A stretch of 64,000 nucleotides of DNA from assembly GCA_027487315.1 (NCBI GenBank), contig JAIYDW010000245.1, forward strand, positions 90,955 through 154,954, written 5' to 3'. Below, in pieces: positions 17,235 to 25,271 of the stretch. Each line of letters opens with the position of its first letter. Position 1 is the first letter of the stretch. The notes below the pieces were generated by a model, which saw only the letters and a list, made by a program, of their open reading frames with translations, did not search any database and had not been told where the DNA came from. The DNA comes from Verrucomicrobiaceae bacterium (GTDB lineage Bacteria > Verrucomicrobiota > Verrucomicrobiia > Verrucomicrobiales > Verrucomicrobiaceae). Made by a program: the position numbers and the translations under genes.

Positions 17235-18266
17235 ATGCCCACCACGGACGCCACCTGCCTCACTCGTTCCGGTTTCAACCTAGACATCGCCGTCTTCCTC
17301 GCCGAAGCCTCCGCCGCCGCCTACGGCGAGAAGGCAGTCACTGAAACCTGGGCTCGGGGGCGCGGTTTCAAAGTGCATGAAGCCTTTGACCGGTCTAACA
17401 TCCAGGGCTTCTGGTGCACGGCGGGGGATATGGCCCTGCTCGCGTTCCGAGGCACCAGCAACATTAAACAATGGATCCGAGATGCCCAGCTTCTGACTGT
17501 GGCCCATCCCTGGGGCCAGACGCACAAAGGCTTTACTGAGGGGTTGGCACTGGTGGAGCAGGATCTCCAGCTTTTTGACGTGGCGGCTGCCAAGGCCAGG
17601 CATGTCTGGATCACCGGTCACAGTTTGGGAGGCGGTCTCGCCCTGCTTGCCGCAGCCCGCCAGAAGATGAAAGGAATCCGTTCCTCCATCTACACTTACG
17701 GTCAGCCCAGGGTGGGCCTGAGCGGCTTTGCTGAACGCTTCGCAATAGAATTGCCAGGGCGGCTGCATCGCTTCGTCAATCAAAGTGACATTGTGACCCG
17801 GCTGCCGCCGGAAGCGTTTTTCTACAACCACACGGGCATCGTCAAGCGCATCGTGCGGCCCGGGGTCCTGGAGCTTGCCTTGGAGTCGGCCCGTATCACA
17901 CGCACGCTTCAAATGGAATGGTCAATCAAGGCGACCAGCGCGCTGGGACTGGGCTTGGAAAGCTCCTTAGTGCCAGCATCAAGCATGGCCTCGCTGGCGC
18001 AGAATGCCACACTGGACAGCAAGGTCTTTGAGACAGCCCTGGCCGTCGTCGGCGCAGGGCTGACGGAGTCCATGTTCATTGACTGCGAGTTGCCCTCACT
18101 AACAGCCGGAGAATTTGCCACCTTGCAACTCAGCTTGCAGACGGATTCGGGAATTCTCGGTATGGAGGGCATGATGCTGGAAGGTCTCCTGCCATGGTTT
18201 GATGACCACAGCATCACGGAATACATCCGTCTGCTTACTGAAATACGAGATCAGGAAACTTCCTGA
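17235..18266 (+). CDS. Class 3 lipase, last gene of the conflict operon
   Basis: A 343-aa alpha/beta hydrolase of the lipase class 3 family. Features seen are the AFRGTSNIKQWIRD segment typical of the family, the nucleophile elbow GHSLGGG with Ser130, YGQPRVG at about 155, a probable catalytic Asp185 in NQSDIVTRLPP, and His199 in FYNHTGIVK. The family usually hydrolyses triacylglycerols or phospholipids. There is no signal peptide, so it should meet the inner membrane from the cytosol. With the SGNH esterase at the other end of the operon, it makes a membrane-damaging effector plausible. The last ~130 residues are helical and unassigned. It starts 53 bp after the preceding gene on the same strand. 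Confidence 0.85.
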   Translation: MPTTDATCLTRSGFNLDIAVFLAEASAAAYGEKAVTETWARGRGFKVHEAFDRSNIQGFWCTAGDMALLAFRGTSNIKQWIRDAQLLTVAHPWGQTHKGFTEGLALVEQDLQLFDVAAAKARHVWITGHSLGGGLALLAAARQKMKGIRSSIYTYGQPRVGLSGFAERFAIELPGRLHRFVNQSDIVTRLPPEAFFYNHTGIVKRIVRPGVLELALESARITRTLQMEWSIKATSALGLGLESSLVPASSMASLAQNATLDSKVFETALAVVGAGLTESMFIDCELPSLTAGEFATLQLSLQTDSGILGMEGMMLEGLLPWFDDHSITEYIRLLTEIRDQETS

Positions 18267-18516
18267 ATTAAATTTTCAATTTCTTAAGATATGTCAAAAG
18301 GTTAGAGATATGCCATTTTGAATCCGAACGTATGCTACTTGAGTACGTGTGGGAGCGGGCATCGAGAATCAGTAACTTACATTAGCGGGCAAGGGATAGA
18401 AAAATGGGATCACTAAGGATGAGAGTACTGGATTTGGATCTATGCAGGACCAGATTCGGGGGTGAAGGAAGCGTTAAACGGAAAGTAGCCGGTTTGGAAT
18501 CAAATTCCTTGTGAGA

Positions 18517-18975
18517 TCAGTGCTTTGCGCGTTGCGATTTAGATGCAAGAACCTTGATCATCTTCAGCATCTCAAGGTTAGGCTCAGTCACTCCATGCTC
18601 CCATTTTCGGACATTGTCGGCGTCAGTGTGAATCTTCCGACTAAACCCATACTGGCTCAAACCTAGCAATCTGCGTGCTTTCAACACGAGATCAGCAGAA
18701 GTTTCGGAGGCACCTGGATATTGCTCGAGAAACCCAATCAGGCGTGGCCAGTATGAAGCAATTGGAGCGACTTCATCCCGCTCCCAGCGTTCGTAGCTCT
18801 GTCGCACAGTGTTCAAAAGATTAGCTACCTGCTCCTGGGTGAGTTTCAAAAGAAGTCGCCGAGCTAGCAGGTGCTCTCCCAAAGTCTCGGGGTTCAACTT
18901 GAACCCTCTGTGAACAAGATTTCGGAACCTGAGGGCTGTTTTGGAGGCCTTGATGGTGAAGTAGCAAAATGGCAA
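18517..18975 (-). CDS. Double XRE-type helix-turn-helix regulator
   Basis: A 152-aa protein with two tandem helix-turn-helix units. The first is about residues 32-75 (LLARRLLLKLTQEQVANLL, then WERDEVAP); the second is about 100-145 (LKARRLLGLSQYGFSRKI, then VRKWEHGVTEPNLEML). Proteins with this layout are common small transcription factors in accessory DNA. It is transcribed toward the conflict operon, convergent with the lipase gene. A truncated near-copy in the same orientation sits on the other side of the operon (4106..4450), so the pair brackets the island. A likely role is control of the island; the near-palindrome before 4599 is a candidate target. Neither its upstream region nor the gap to the lipase contains an obvious terminator. 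Confidence 0.75.
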   Translation of the reverse strand: MPFCYFTIKASKTALRFRNLVHRGFKLNPETLGEHLLARRLLLKLTQEQVANLLNTVRQSYERWERDEVAPIASYWPRLIGFLEQYPGASETSADLVLKARRLLGLSQYGFSRKIHTDADNVRKWEHGVTEPNLEMLKMIKVLASKSQRAKH

Positions 18976-19033
18976 AATAGGGCGATACCTTTTTCAGCTA
19001 ATTCCGAACGGGCAATTCATCCAACGAACCTCT

Positions 19034-19528
19034 TCACTCTGCAGCAGCACCGATGAAGATCCCAGCCAGCTTCCCCTTCTCAAATTCAAAGATCACTCCA
19101 CCATAAACAGAACCCGCCACAAACGTCTCCCCTTCGCGACTCTCCTCGGCGTTATAAACCTTCCCGTAGGCTGTCTTGACCTCAGCCTCACTGCTTCCGA
19201 TTCGCACACCTCTCTCAGTCGCCAGTTCGCATTTTTCATCGGCCGTGATGCTCCAAACCGTCTTCTTCCCGCCCTTCTCAGTGGCACCCATCATCAGCGT
19301 CAACCCCTGCGAGGGAAACGCCCACTCCTGAACCCACTCTCCCGTCGCCGCCATCAGCACATCCGCGCCTTTGGATTCGGGCTCCCCGAGGAGTTCAAGC
19401 ACGACCACCGCCTCCTTATCGAGCGCCAGTTTTCCTAGACCCTCGCCCGAAACATCCGCCTGCAATCCTTGGCAAGATACGACGCCAAAAGACAGGAGAA
19501 CCACAAACAAAAGGTTGAGCGTTTTCAT
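19034..19528 (-). CDS. Small putative lipoprotein
   Basis: I start this at the ATG at 19528 rather than the track's 19627, because it gives a clear lipoprotein signal peptide (MKTLNLLFVVLLSFGVVSC) with a lipobox ending at Cys19. The mature protein of about 145 aa is soluble and has a region GVRIGSSEAEVKTAYGKVY, a pattern seen in envelope proteins of the BamE/SmpA-like or DUF-type fold. I cannot name a family with confidence. It follows the radical SAM gene on the same strand after a 95-bp gap. Confidence 0.65.
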   Translation of the reverse strand: MKTLNLLFVVLLSFGVVSCQGLQADVSGEGLGKLALDKEAVVVLELLGEPESKGADVLMAATGEWVQEWAFPSQGLTLMMGATEKGGKKTVWSITADEKCELATERGVRIGSSEAEVKTAYGKVYNAEESREGETFVAGSVYGGVIFEFEKGKLAGIFIGAAAE

Positions 19529-19623
19529 CGTGCCAAAACCAAACTCGCCCCACCCACCAAACGCAACCCCCACTTCCAAAAAACACCCCTCCTCAGTCCT
19601 CCCCTCCACCGCGTAAGAGCCCG

Positions 19624-20853
19624 TCACTTTCCAGGCGAATGCGCCGCCGGATCCAGCTCCTTGTACACGCCAAAGTCGTTGTAGAAAAACCGTTTCGCCA
19701 CCTTATACATCCAGTGCTGCTCAGGGATCTCTTCTTCCTCCCTCCACTGACTCGTCCTAGGCTGCATCCGGCTCACCTCCGCAAACGCCGCCTGCCGAAT
19801 CGTCGTGTCCTTCGCACCATGCCGCTCCGCCAAACTCTTCACCAAATCCGGCCTCTCCAGCACAATGCAACCACGTGTATGCTTGGCCGCCGTCTCCCGA
19901 AAATCCTTCAAAAACGCCGAACCCGTCAGCACATCAAACAAATCCCGATCCGTCCGCACACTGTCCGTCGCAAATTGAATGATCGGACAAGGCTCCACCC
20001 CTCCCGTCGGCCCAATGTGGTGACTGATCCCCGTCGCCATCGGACATAGCGCCTTGCCATTGTGGTCGTAATACGCATCCACGATCGCAATCGGCATCGT
20101 CGCCCGCATGCTCGTCACAAACCGTCGCACCTGCGTGATCTGCTCCGGACTCAACGCAAGCTGCTCATTGATCTGCGGACCCACGGGCCGGTAAGTGTGA
20201 TACCAGGTGTAGTGCACCCCCATGTCGATCAGCTTTTGCAGCCACTCCTTCGTTAGCAGATCATCAATGTTCGTCTGACAAAGACTAGTCGCCACCCCAG
20301 TCATCAACCGCGCATCCAAACAATTCTGCAACCCCCGCAACGTCCGGTTCAGTACATCCTTCCCACCACGACGTTCATTCGAAACCGTCGATGTCCCCTC
20401 CACACTCACCAGCGGTGTCGCATTGCCCAACTTCCTCAAGGTCTCCGCCGCCTTCGGCGTTATCATCTGCCCATTCGTGAAAATCTGAAAGTAACAATCC
20501 GGATGCGTCGCCAAAAAATCAAACAACTCCGGATGCATGAACGGCTCCCCACCCAAGACCCCAAAAAACGCATTCCCACGCCGCTTGGCATCATGAACAA
20601 TTTTGTTCAACTCATCCAAATTCATCGACTCCCTCGGCTTGTCCACATCCACCCAGCAGCCCTGGCAGCGCAAATTGCATGAGTTCAGAATCGAAAGGTA
20701 AAGAAACGGCGGAAACACCTCGCCCGTCGTGTCGAACCGCTTCTTGAACATCATGACCGACCTCGCCCCCTTGAACCCAAAGTTCCAACCAATCTTAGCC
20801 AAACAAACCGGATCAACCGTGCGCAGAATGCGGGAGGAGAGAGAAAAAATCAT
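19624..20853 (-). CDS. Radical SAM protein
   Basis: A 409-aa radical SAM enzyme. The cluster-binding motif is CNLRCQGC (Cys59, Cys63, Cys66) and binds a 4Fe-4S cluster that cleaves S-adenosylmethionine. GGEPFMHPELF matches the family's GGEP motif. Later cysteines (ALCPMATGISHHIGPTGGVEPC, residues about 270-292) suggest a SPASM-like auxiliary-cluster region. The closest families are the SPASM/peptide-modifying or hopanoid-HpnH-like groups; the substrate is not evident. A short N-terminal segment precedes the barrel. No peptide substrate gene is visible next to it; the downstream lipoprotein is the only candidate partner. Confidence 0.8.
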   Translation of the reverse strand: MIFSLSSRILRTVDPVCLAKIGWNFGFKGARSVMMFKKRFDTTGEVFPPFLYLSILNSCNLRCQGCWVDVDKPRESMNLDELNKIVHDAKRRGNAFFGVLGGEPFMHPELFDFLATHPDCYFQIFTNGQMITPKAAETLRKLGNATPLVSVEGTSTVSNERRGGKDVLNRTLRGLQNCLDARLMTGVATSLCQTNIDDLLTKEWLQKLIDMGVHYTWYHTYRPVGPQINEQLALSPEQITQVRRFVTSMRATMPIAIVDAYYDHNGKALCPMATGISHHIGPTGGVEPCPIIQFATDSVRTDRDLFDVLTGSAFLKDFRETAAKHTRGCIVLERPDLVKSLAERHGAKDTTIRQAAFAEVSRMQPRTSQWREEEEIPEQHWMYKVAKRFFYNDFGVYKELDPAAHSPGK

Positions 20854-20930
20854 GGGCGTGAAAAAAGGCGCGTTCAGAAGTACAAACGCACGCCACCCTT
20901 AACTCCTCCCCTCAATTTCTCAACCCCTCC

Positions 20931-21494
20931 TCACTTCCCTTCCGCCGCCGCCTTCGCCTGCGCCTGACTCGCCGCATTCAACTTCGCCAGCGGATACGGT
21001 ATCTCCTGTCCATTGGCAGGCATCTTCAGCACCACATTCTCCCCGTCCAAACGCACAAACCCAGCCTTGATCGTCCTCCCCTCCGTGTTCGTCCAATCCA
21101 ACGGACCCGCCGGCGCCGCCGCTCGCGCCGGCAACGTCGCCGCGCCCTCCCCTTCCAGCAACGCCCCCTCCGCGATCCACTCCCGGATCTTCGCAATGTC
21201 CTTCGCACTCATCGTTTCCTTCGGCGGCATGTGCGCTTTCTCGCTCACATCCATCGTCATCACCTCTAGCAGATAACTCTCCTCCGGCATTTTCGGAACA
21301 ATGATGCCCTTCGGTTGAATATCCAGTTTCAGCGTTTCCAAATCATCAAAGATGTAACCCGCCTTCTCCTTCCCTGACTCTTTGCTGTGACACTCATAGC
21401 AGTTCTCCTTGAGGATCGGACGAATGTCCTTTTTGAAATCAATGGCCAGCAACGCAGTGGAACCAAAAACAAAGAAAAACAGAACAGGCTTCAT
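20931..21494 (-). CDS. Secreted c-type cytochrome with SHD1-like domain
   Basis: The ATG at 21494 is chosen over the track's 21602 because it begins a signal peptide (MKPVLFFFVFGSTALLA). The 187-aa product has a single haem-binding motif CYECH at about residue 32-36 and a downstream HMPP segment that can supply the Met ligand, as in the planctomycete-type cytochrome C domain. After an Ala/Pro linker, the C-terminal ~50 residues (RTIKAGFVRLDGENVVLKM, then IPYPLAKLN) look like an SLA1 homology domain 1 (SHD1). The DUF1549 protein at 26588 carries a similar domain. It probably acts in periplasmic electron transfer; its partner is unknown. Confidence 0.8.
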   Translation of the reverse strand: MKPVLFFFVFGSTALLAIDFKKDIRPILKENCYECHSKESGKEKAGYIFDDLETLKLDIQPKGIIVPKMPEESYLLEVMTMDVSEKAHMPPKETMSAKDIAKIREWIAEGALLEGEGAATLPARAAAPAGPLDWTNTEGRTIKAGFVRLDGENVVLKMPANGQEIPYPLAKLNAASQAQAKAAAEGK

Positions 21495-21637
21495 GCAAAA
21501 ACACTTAGGGGTCATCGGACTCCGAATCAAACGACTCCACCCGTCAAATATTAGGATCTCAGGCCAAAACAAAGCACAAAGATCCCTTGTGAGTTTTGTC
21601 ATCCATCCGCCACCTCCGGTCCATCTCCTTCCACACT

Positions 21638-22354
21638 TCAGCGAAAAAGCTCCTTGAAGAATCCACCCGTCTCACGCCCAGCCTTTTCCGTCCAATCCCA
21701 CGCCTTGCGCGCACCCTGTTTCACTGCCTTCGCAGCATCTTCCCCACTCTCAATGGCCTGACCGCTTTTCTCACGCTGGCCTCCCGCCACAGGCGGAGGC
21801 GCCACCACTCCAAAATCCTGATGAATCACCGCCCCCGTCTCAGCTGACACCACCACAAATCCCACCTCAATTCCCCGAGAATCAAACAACGTCAGTCCCC
21901 ACTCAGGCACTCCCGACGTCGGCTGAGTCGCCAGTTGAAACTCCACCTGCTCAAACGTGGACTTCGCTAACTTGGCTCCCTGTTCCGCCGTCAGCCTCGC
22001 CTCCGCCGGTCCCACCTTCACCTTCGCCCAATCCAACCGCATCGGCGGCACCCTTTGCAGCAACTCGCCAGCTCCCCCTGAAGTAACCTGCCACCCTTCC
22101 TTCCCTGGTTGCCGGTCCAACCGAACCTTCACCAAGTTCTCCTTCCGGTGCAAATCCTCGGCAAAGACCAGCCAGACAAAAGGATCCACCTTGGACCGCT
22201 CACTCTTCACCAATCGCGTCGCTGTCACGGTCGCCTTGCCAAAAACTTCCGCCACCGCCTCTCGCTGCGAAAGCAACGGCTCTGCCGCCACCAAAGATCC
22301 CACACCCATCTCAATCGCAATACCCAGAACAGAAAGTGTTAAACTCAGTCTCAT
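21638..22354 (-). CDS. Secreted hypothetical protein
   Basis: A 238-aa protein if started at the ATG at 22354, which opens a signal peptide (MRLSLTLSVLGIAIEMGVGSLVAA). An ATG at 22405 overlapping the stop of the ligase gene is the alternative and would suggest coupling. The mature part has an alternating polar/hydrophobic pattern and a short PepSY-like segment near SAETGAVIHQDFG. The C-terminal helix is amphipathic and charged (KAVKQGARKAWDWTEKAGRE). I recognise no family with certainty. It lies directly downstream of the exonuclease-ligase fusion on the same strand. Confidence 0.6.
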   Translation of the reverse strand: MRLSLTLSVLGIAIEMGVGSLVAAEPLLSQREAVAEVFGKATVTATRLVKSERSKVDPFVWLVFAEDLHRKENLVKVRLDRQPGKEGWQVTSGGAGELLQRVPPMRLDWAKVKVGPAEARLTAEQGAKLAKSTFEQVEFQLATQPTSGVPEWGLTLFDSRGIEVGFVVVSAETGAVIHQDFGVVAPPPVAGGQREKSGQAIESGEDAAKAVKQGARKAWDWTEKAGRETGGFFKELFR

Positions 22355-22404
22355 GGTGGCATTATAAGAATTCCAGCCACTTTTCGCAAGCTCGTTCAGT
22401 TCCA

Positions 22405-25158
22405 TCAAGACACCCCAGCCAAACGCCTCGCATGCGCCAAGGTGTCGATCTCCCCAACCGCCTTGTCCCGCCGAATCGCTTTGATCCGGGGAAACCGCAA
22501 AGCCAAGCCGCTGTCGTGCCTCGCACTCGCCTGAATCGAATCAAACGCGACTTCCAAGACCACATTCGGTAAAACCTCCCTAACTCGCCCTTTCTCACTC
22601 ACCGTGTTCTCCAGGAAAACCTGCGTCAGTTCCTCAATCTCCACATCCGTCAGCCCAGAATACGCCTTCCCAATCACTCGCAAGCCGCCTCCCCCCTCAT
22701 CTCTAACCGCAAACGTGTAGTCGCTCAGCATGTGACTCCGTTTGCCGTGCCCTTGTTCCACTTTCACCACCACCACATCGAGTGTCGCAAAGGCCTTTTT
22801 CAACTTCAACCACACCTTCCCTCGTCGTCCCGGTTGATACCCTCCCGCCGGGTCTTTCGCTATCAACCCCTCATTCCCACGCCTCCGTGCGGCCATGAAC
22901 GCTGCCTCAACTTCTTCAACCGTTCCCGCCCGCCTCACCTCCAACCGCCGAACCCACGCCCCGTCATCCCTCATCAACCCCTCCAGCACTTCCCTCCGCC
23001 TCTTCAAACTCCGCTTCAAAAGCGACTCTCCATTCCTCCACATGACATCGAAAACCACATAGCGAACCGTCACCTCGCTAGGCAAAAACAAATCCGCCTG
23101 ATCCCGCCTCCCCAACCTCTTCTGCAGATCAAAAAACGACAGCTTCTTGTCCTCCGCATATGCAATGATCTCGCCATCCAACATCACCTCTTCCTTCCCC
23201 AGACTCTCTCGCAAAGCTGCCACGATCTCTGGAAACGAATCCGTCAACCGTTTCAAATCCCTCGAGTAAATCTCCACCCGCCCCACACCACAGTGAGCCT
23301 GCGCCCGGATCCCATCATACTTGTCCTCTAGCCACACCCCGTCCCCCACCGCGTCCGCATCCCGCATCCTCTCCCAAATCGCCTCAGCCGTCTCTTCCGG
23401 ACTCGCCAACATCACCTTCACTGGCACAAACAACCGGGCTTGCGCTTGATCCAACCGATTTTCCTTTGCCATCACCGCCGCCCTGCCAGGATCTCCGCCC
23501 AACATCACTGCCTCACGCACCGTTTCCACCGGACGCTCAAACGCCAGTGCAATCGCTTCATCCACCAACCCTTCCTTCAATCCCATTCGCAAATCCCCCG
23601 TGATCAATCGAATCAACCAACTCCCATCCCGCGCCGTCAGCCTATCCAACTGATCCCGCAAAAGCTTGGACTTCGCCACCCCACCCGACACCGAACGCAA
23701 GGTTTCAAAAAAGCCACCCATCTCCTCCAAAGTCGGCCCCCTTTCCAAAATCGGTCGCCCACGCAACTCATCCCGCCTGCGCAGCATCAGGAAAGCCGTC
23801 CTCCCAGCGTCATTCTGCGTCCGCGAAAGTGCTTTATACTCCACTTCGGGACACGCCGCCAAATCCATCAACACACGACGCACCAAAGCCCAACCCACCT
23901 GCAACGCTCCCCCATCATCCACCGGATCAAACACCAATCCCGCTGCAAATCTCGCTCCAGCCATGAGGTCGCCCCCCTCTAACTGCCGCAACCAATCCGC
24001 CAGCACCGCCACCTTTCGCCCCCGCGCAGACTCCGCCATGGCTGACTCACAAGCCGCCACCCATCCAGCAAACCCGCCCTCCATCACCACCTCCCCCGCC
24101 GCCTCCCCGATCGCCCTTTCGCGCATCGCACCCACCACACCCGCATCCAACCCCAGTTCCAATTGGTCCACCTGCCCCAACGCCCACGCCTCATGCCCCC
24201 GCCGACGCAAGTCCGCTGCAAACTCCCGGGTGAAGCCATGCACCAGCCAGATCTTCCTGGGCTCCACCTCCTCCACCGTCTGAAGCAACTCAGGGTAGTC
24301 CGCGTGATCACTCAACGGAAACGCCGCATCCACCTGATAGCGAAAACGCGCCCCCGATTGCAGCGCCCACCCCGAAAGCATCGCCGTCCGGCAAATCTTC
24401 AGCTTTCGCAGCACCGTCGACTTCACTGCGCTGGGAGGAAACACCAAAACATGCCCGTCTGCTTCACTTGCCTCAAACAACCGCATCTCCGGCAGTTCCC
24501 CCAACTCCTCCCTCAACTCGTTCGTCATCTTCCACACGGCAGAATGCAGCATCACCGGCACTCCAAGCGGCTTCAGCGCGCGCAGGATCTCCTGCGCCTT
24601 CCCCAGAGAATAGCCCAACAATACGGGGATTTCCCCATCATCAAGGGTCTCCCTCACCCACTTCAGCACCTGCTCCACCACTTCCTTCAAGGGTGGAAAC
24701 ACATACTGCGGCAGCCCGAACGTGGTCTCCATGATCAAGGTATCGGCTTTCGGCAAATCACATCGCTCCGCACTCAGCCCCTGCCTCAGCTTATAATCCC
24801 CCGTGTAAAGCAAAGTCGCCCCATCCCGAACCCGCGTCAGATGCAGCATCGCTGAACCCACAATATGACCCGCCGGATACAACCGCATCTCCCACCCCTC
24901 CCAGCAATACGCCTCCCGCATGAGTAACAAGCGCAAATCCTCCGCTTCCTTCACCCCAAACCGCGCCCTCATCAAACGTCCCGTCAAAGCCGAACAAAAC
25001 GTCACTCCATGCCGCGCCACATGGTCCGAGTGCGCATGGGAAACAAACGCCCGTTCCACCCCGAAGTGAGGATCCAACCAAAGATCCGCCTCAGGCAGGT
25101 AGATCCCGCGCGGATACTCCACCACAATCAAGTCTCCCGGCCTGTCGAACGATCCCAT
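22405..25158 (-). CDS. Fusion of ligase-associated exonuclease and ATP-dependent DNA ligase
   Basis: A 917-aa bifunctional DNA-repair enzyme. The first ~340 residues are a metallo-beta-lactamase/beta-CASP nuclease with the metal motif HAHSDH at residues 41-46 and a later GDYKLRQG segment, as in ligase-associated exonucleases. Residues about 370-917 are an ATP-dependent DNA ligase with an N-terminal DNA-binding domain, nucleotidyltransferase motif I DKYDGIRA at about 610 (catalytic Lys), DGEIIAY, and a C-terminal OB region. In many bacteria these are two neighbouring genes, often with a large Lhr-type helicase and a phosphoesterase. Here they are fused, and no helicase gene is adjacent. The enzyme should process and seal DNA breaks in the cytosol. 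Confidence 0.9.
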   Translation of the reverse strand: MGSFDRPGDLIVVEYPRGIYLPEADLWLDPHFGVERAFVSHAHSDHVARHGVTFCSALTGRLMRARFGVKEAEDLRLLLMREAYCWEGWEMRLYPAGHIVGSAMLHLTRVRDGATLLYTGDYKLRQGLSAERCDLPKADTLIMETTFGLPQYVFPPLKEVVEQVLKWVRETLDDGEIPVLLGYSLGKAQEILRALKPLGVPVMLHSAVWKMTNELREELGELPEMRLFEASEADGHVLVFPPSAVKSTVLRKLKICRTAMLSGWALQSGARFRYQVDAAFPLSDHADYPELLQTVEEVEPRKIWLVHGFTREFAADLRRRGHEAWALGQVDQLELGLDAGVVGAMRERAIGEAAGEVVMEGGFAGWVAACESAMAESARGRKVAVLADWLRQLEGGDLMAGARFAAGLVFDPVDDGGALQVGWALVRRVLMDLAACPEVEYKALSRTQNDAGRTAFLMLRRRDELRGRPILERGPTLEEMGGFFETLRSVSGGVAKSKLLRDQLDRLTARDGSWLIRLITGDLRMGLKEGLVDEAIALAFERPVETVREAVMLGGDPGRAAVMAKENRLDQAQARLFVPVKVMLASPEETAEAIWERMRDADAVGDGVWLEDKYDGIRAQAHCGVGRVEIYSRDLKRLTDSFPEIVAALRESLGKEEVMLDGEIIAYAEDKKLSFFDLQKRLGRRDQADLFLPSEVTVRYVVFDVMWRNGESLLKRSLKRRREVLEGLMRDDGAWVRRLEVRRAGTVEEVEAAFMAARRRGNEGLIAKDPAGGYQPGRRGKVWLKLKKAFATLDVVVVKVEQGHGKRSHMLSDYTFAVRDEGGGGLRVIGKAYSGLTDVEIEELTQVFLENTVSEKGRVREVLPNVVLEVAFDSIQASARHDSGLALRFPRIKAIRRDKAVGEIDTLAHARRLAGVS

Positions 25159-25210
25159 GTCTCGCTATGATACGCCACTCGCACTTCCCTCGACAACCTC
25201 TCCTCTCCGA

Positions 25211-25252
25211 AACACAAAAAGGGCTGTGACGGAGAACCCATCACAGCCCTTT
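25211..25252 (-). terminator. Rho-independent terminator after the DUF1501 gene
   Basis: Perfect 12-bp inverted repeat AAAGGGCTGTGA (25218-25229) / TCACAGCCCTTT (25241-25252) with an 11-nt loop. Read on the minus strand, the stem runs into a T-rich tail (CCCTTTTTGTGTT). It lies just past the stop of the DUF1501 gene at 25272 and before the ligase gene. Confidence 0.85.
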
Positions 25253-25271
25253 CGAACTTCAAATCGTCGAC

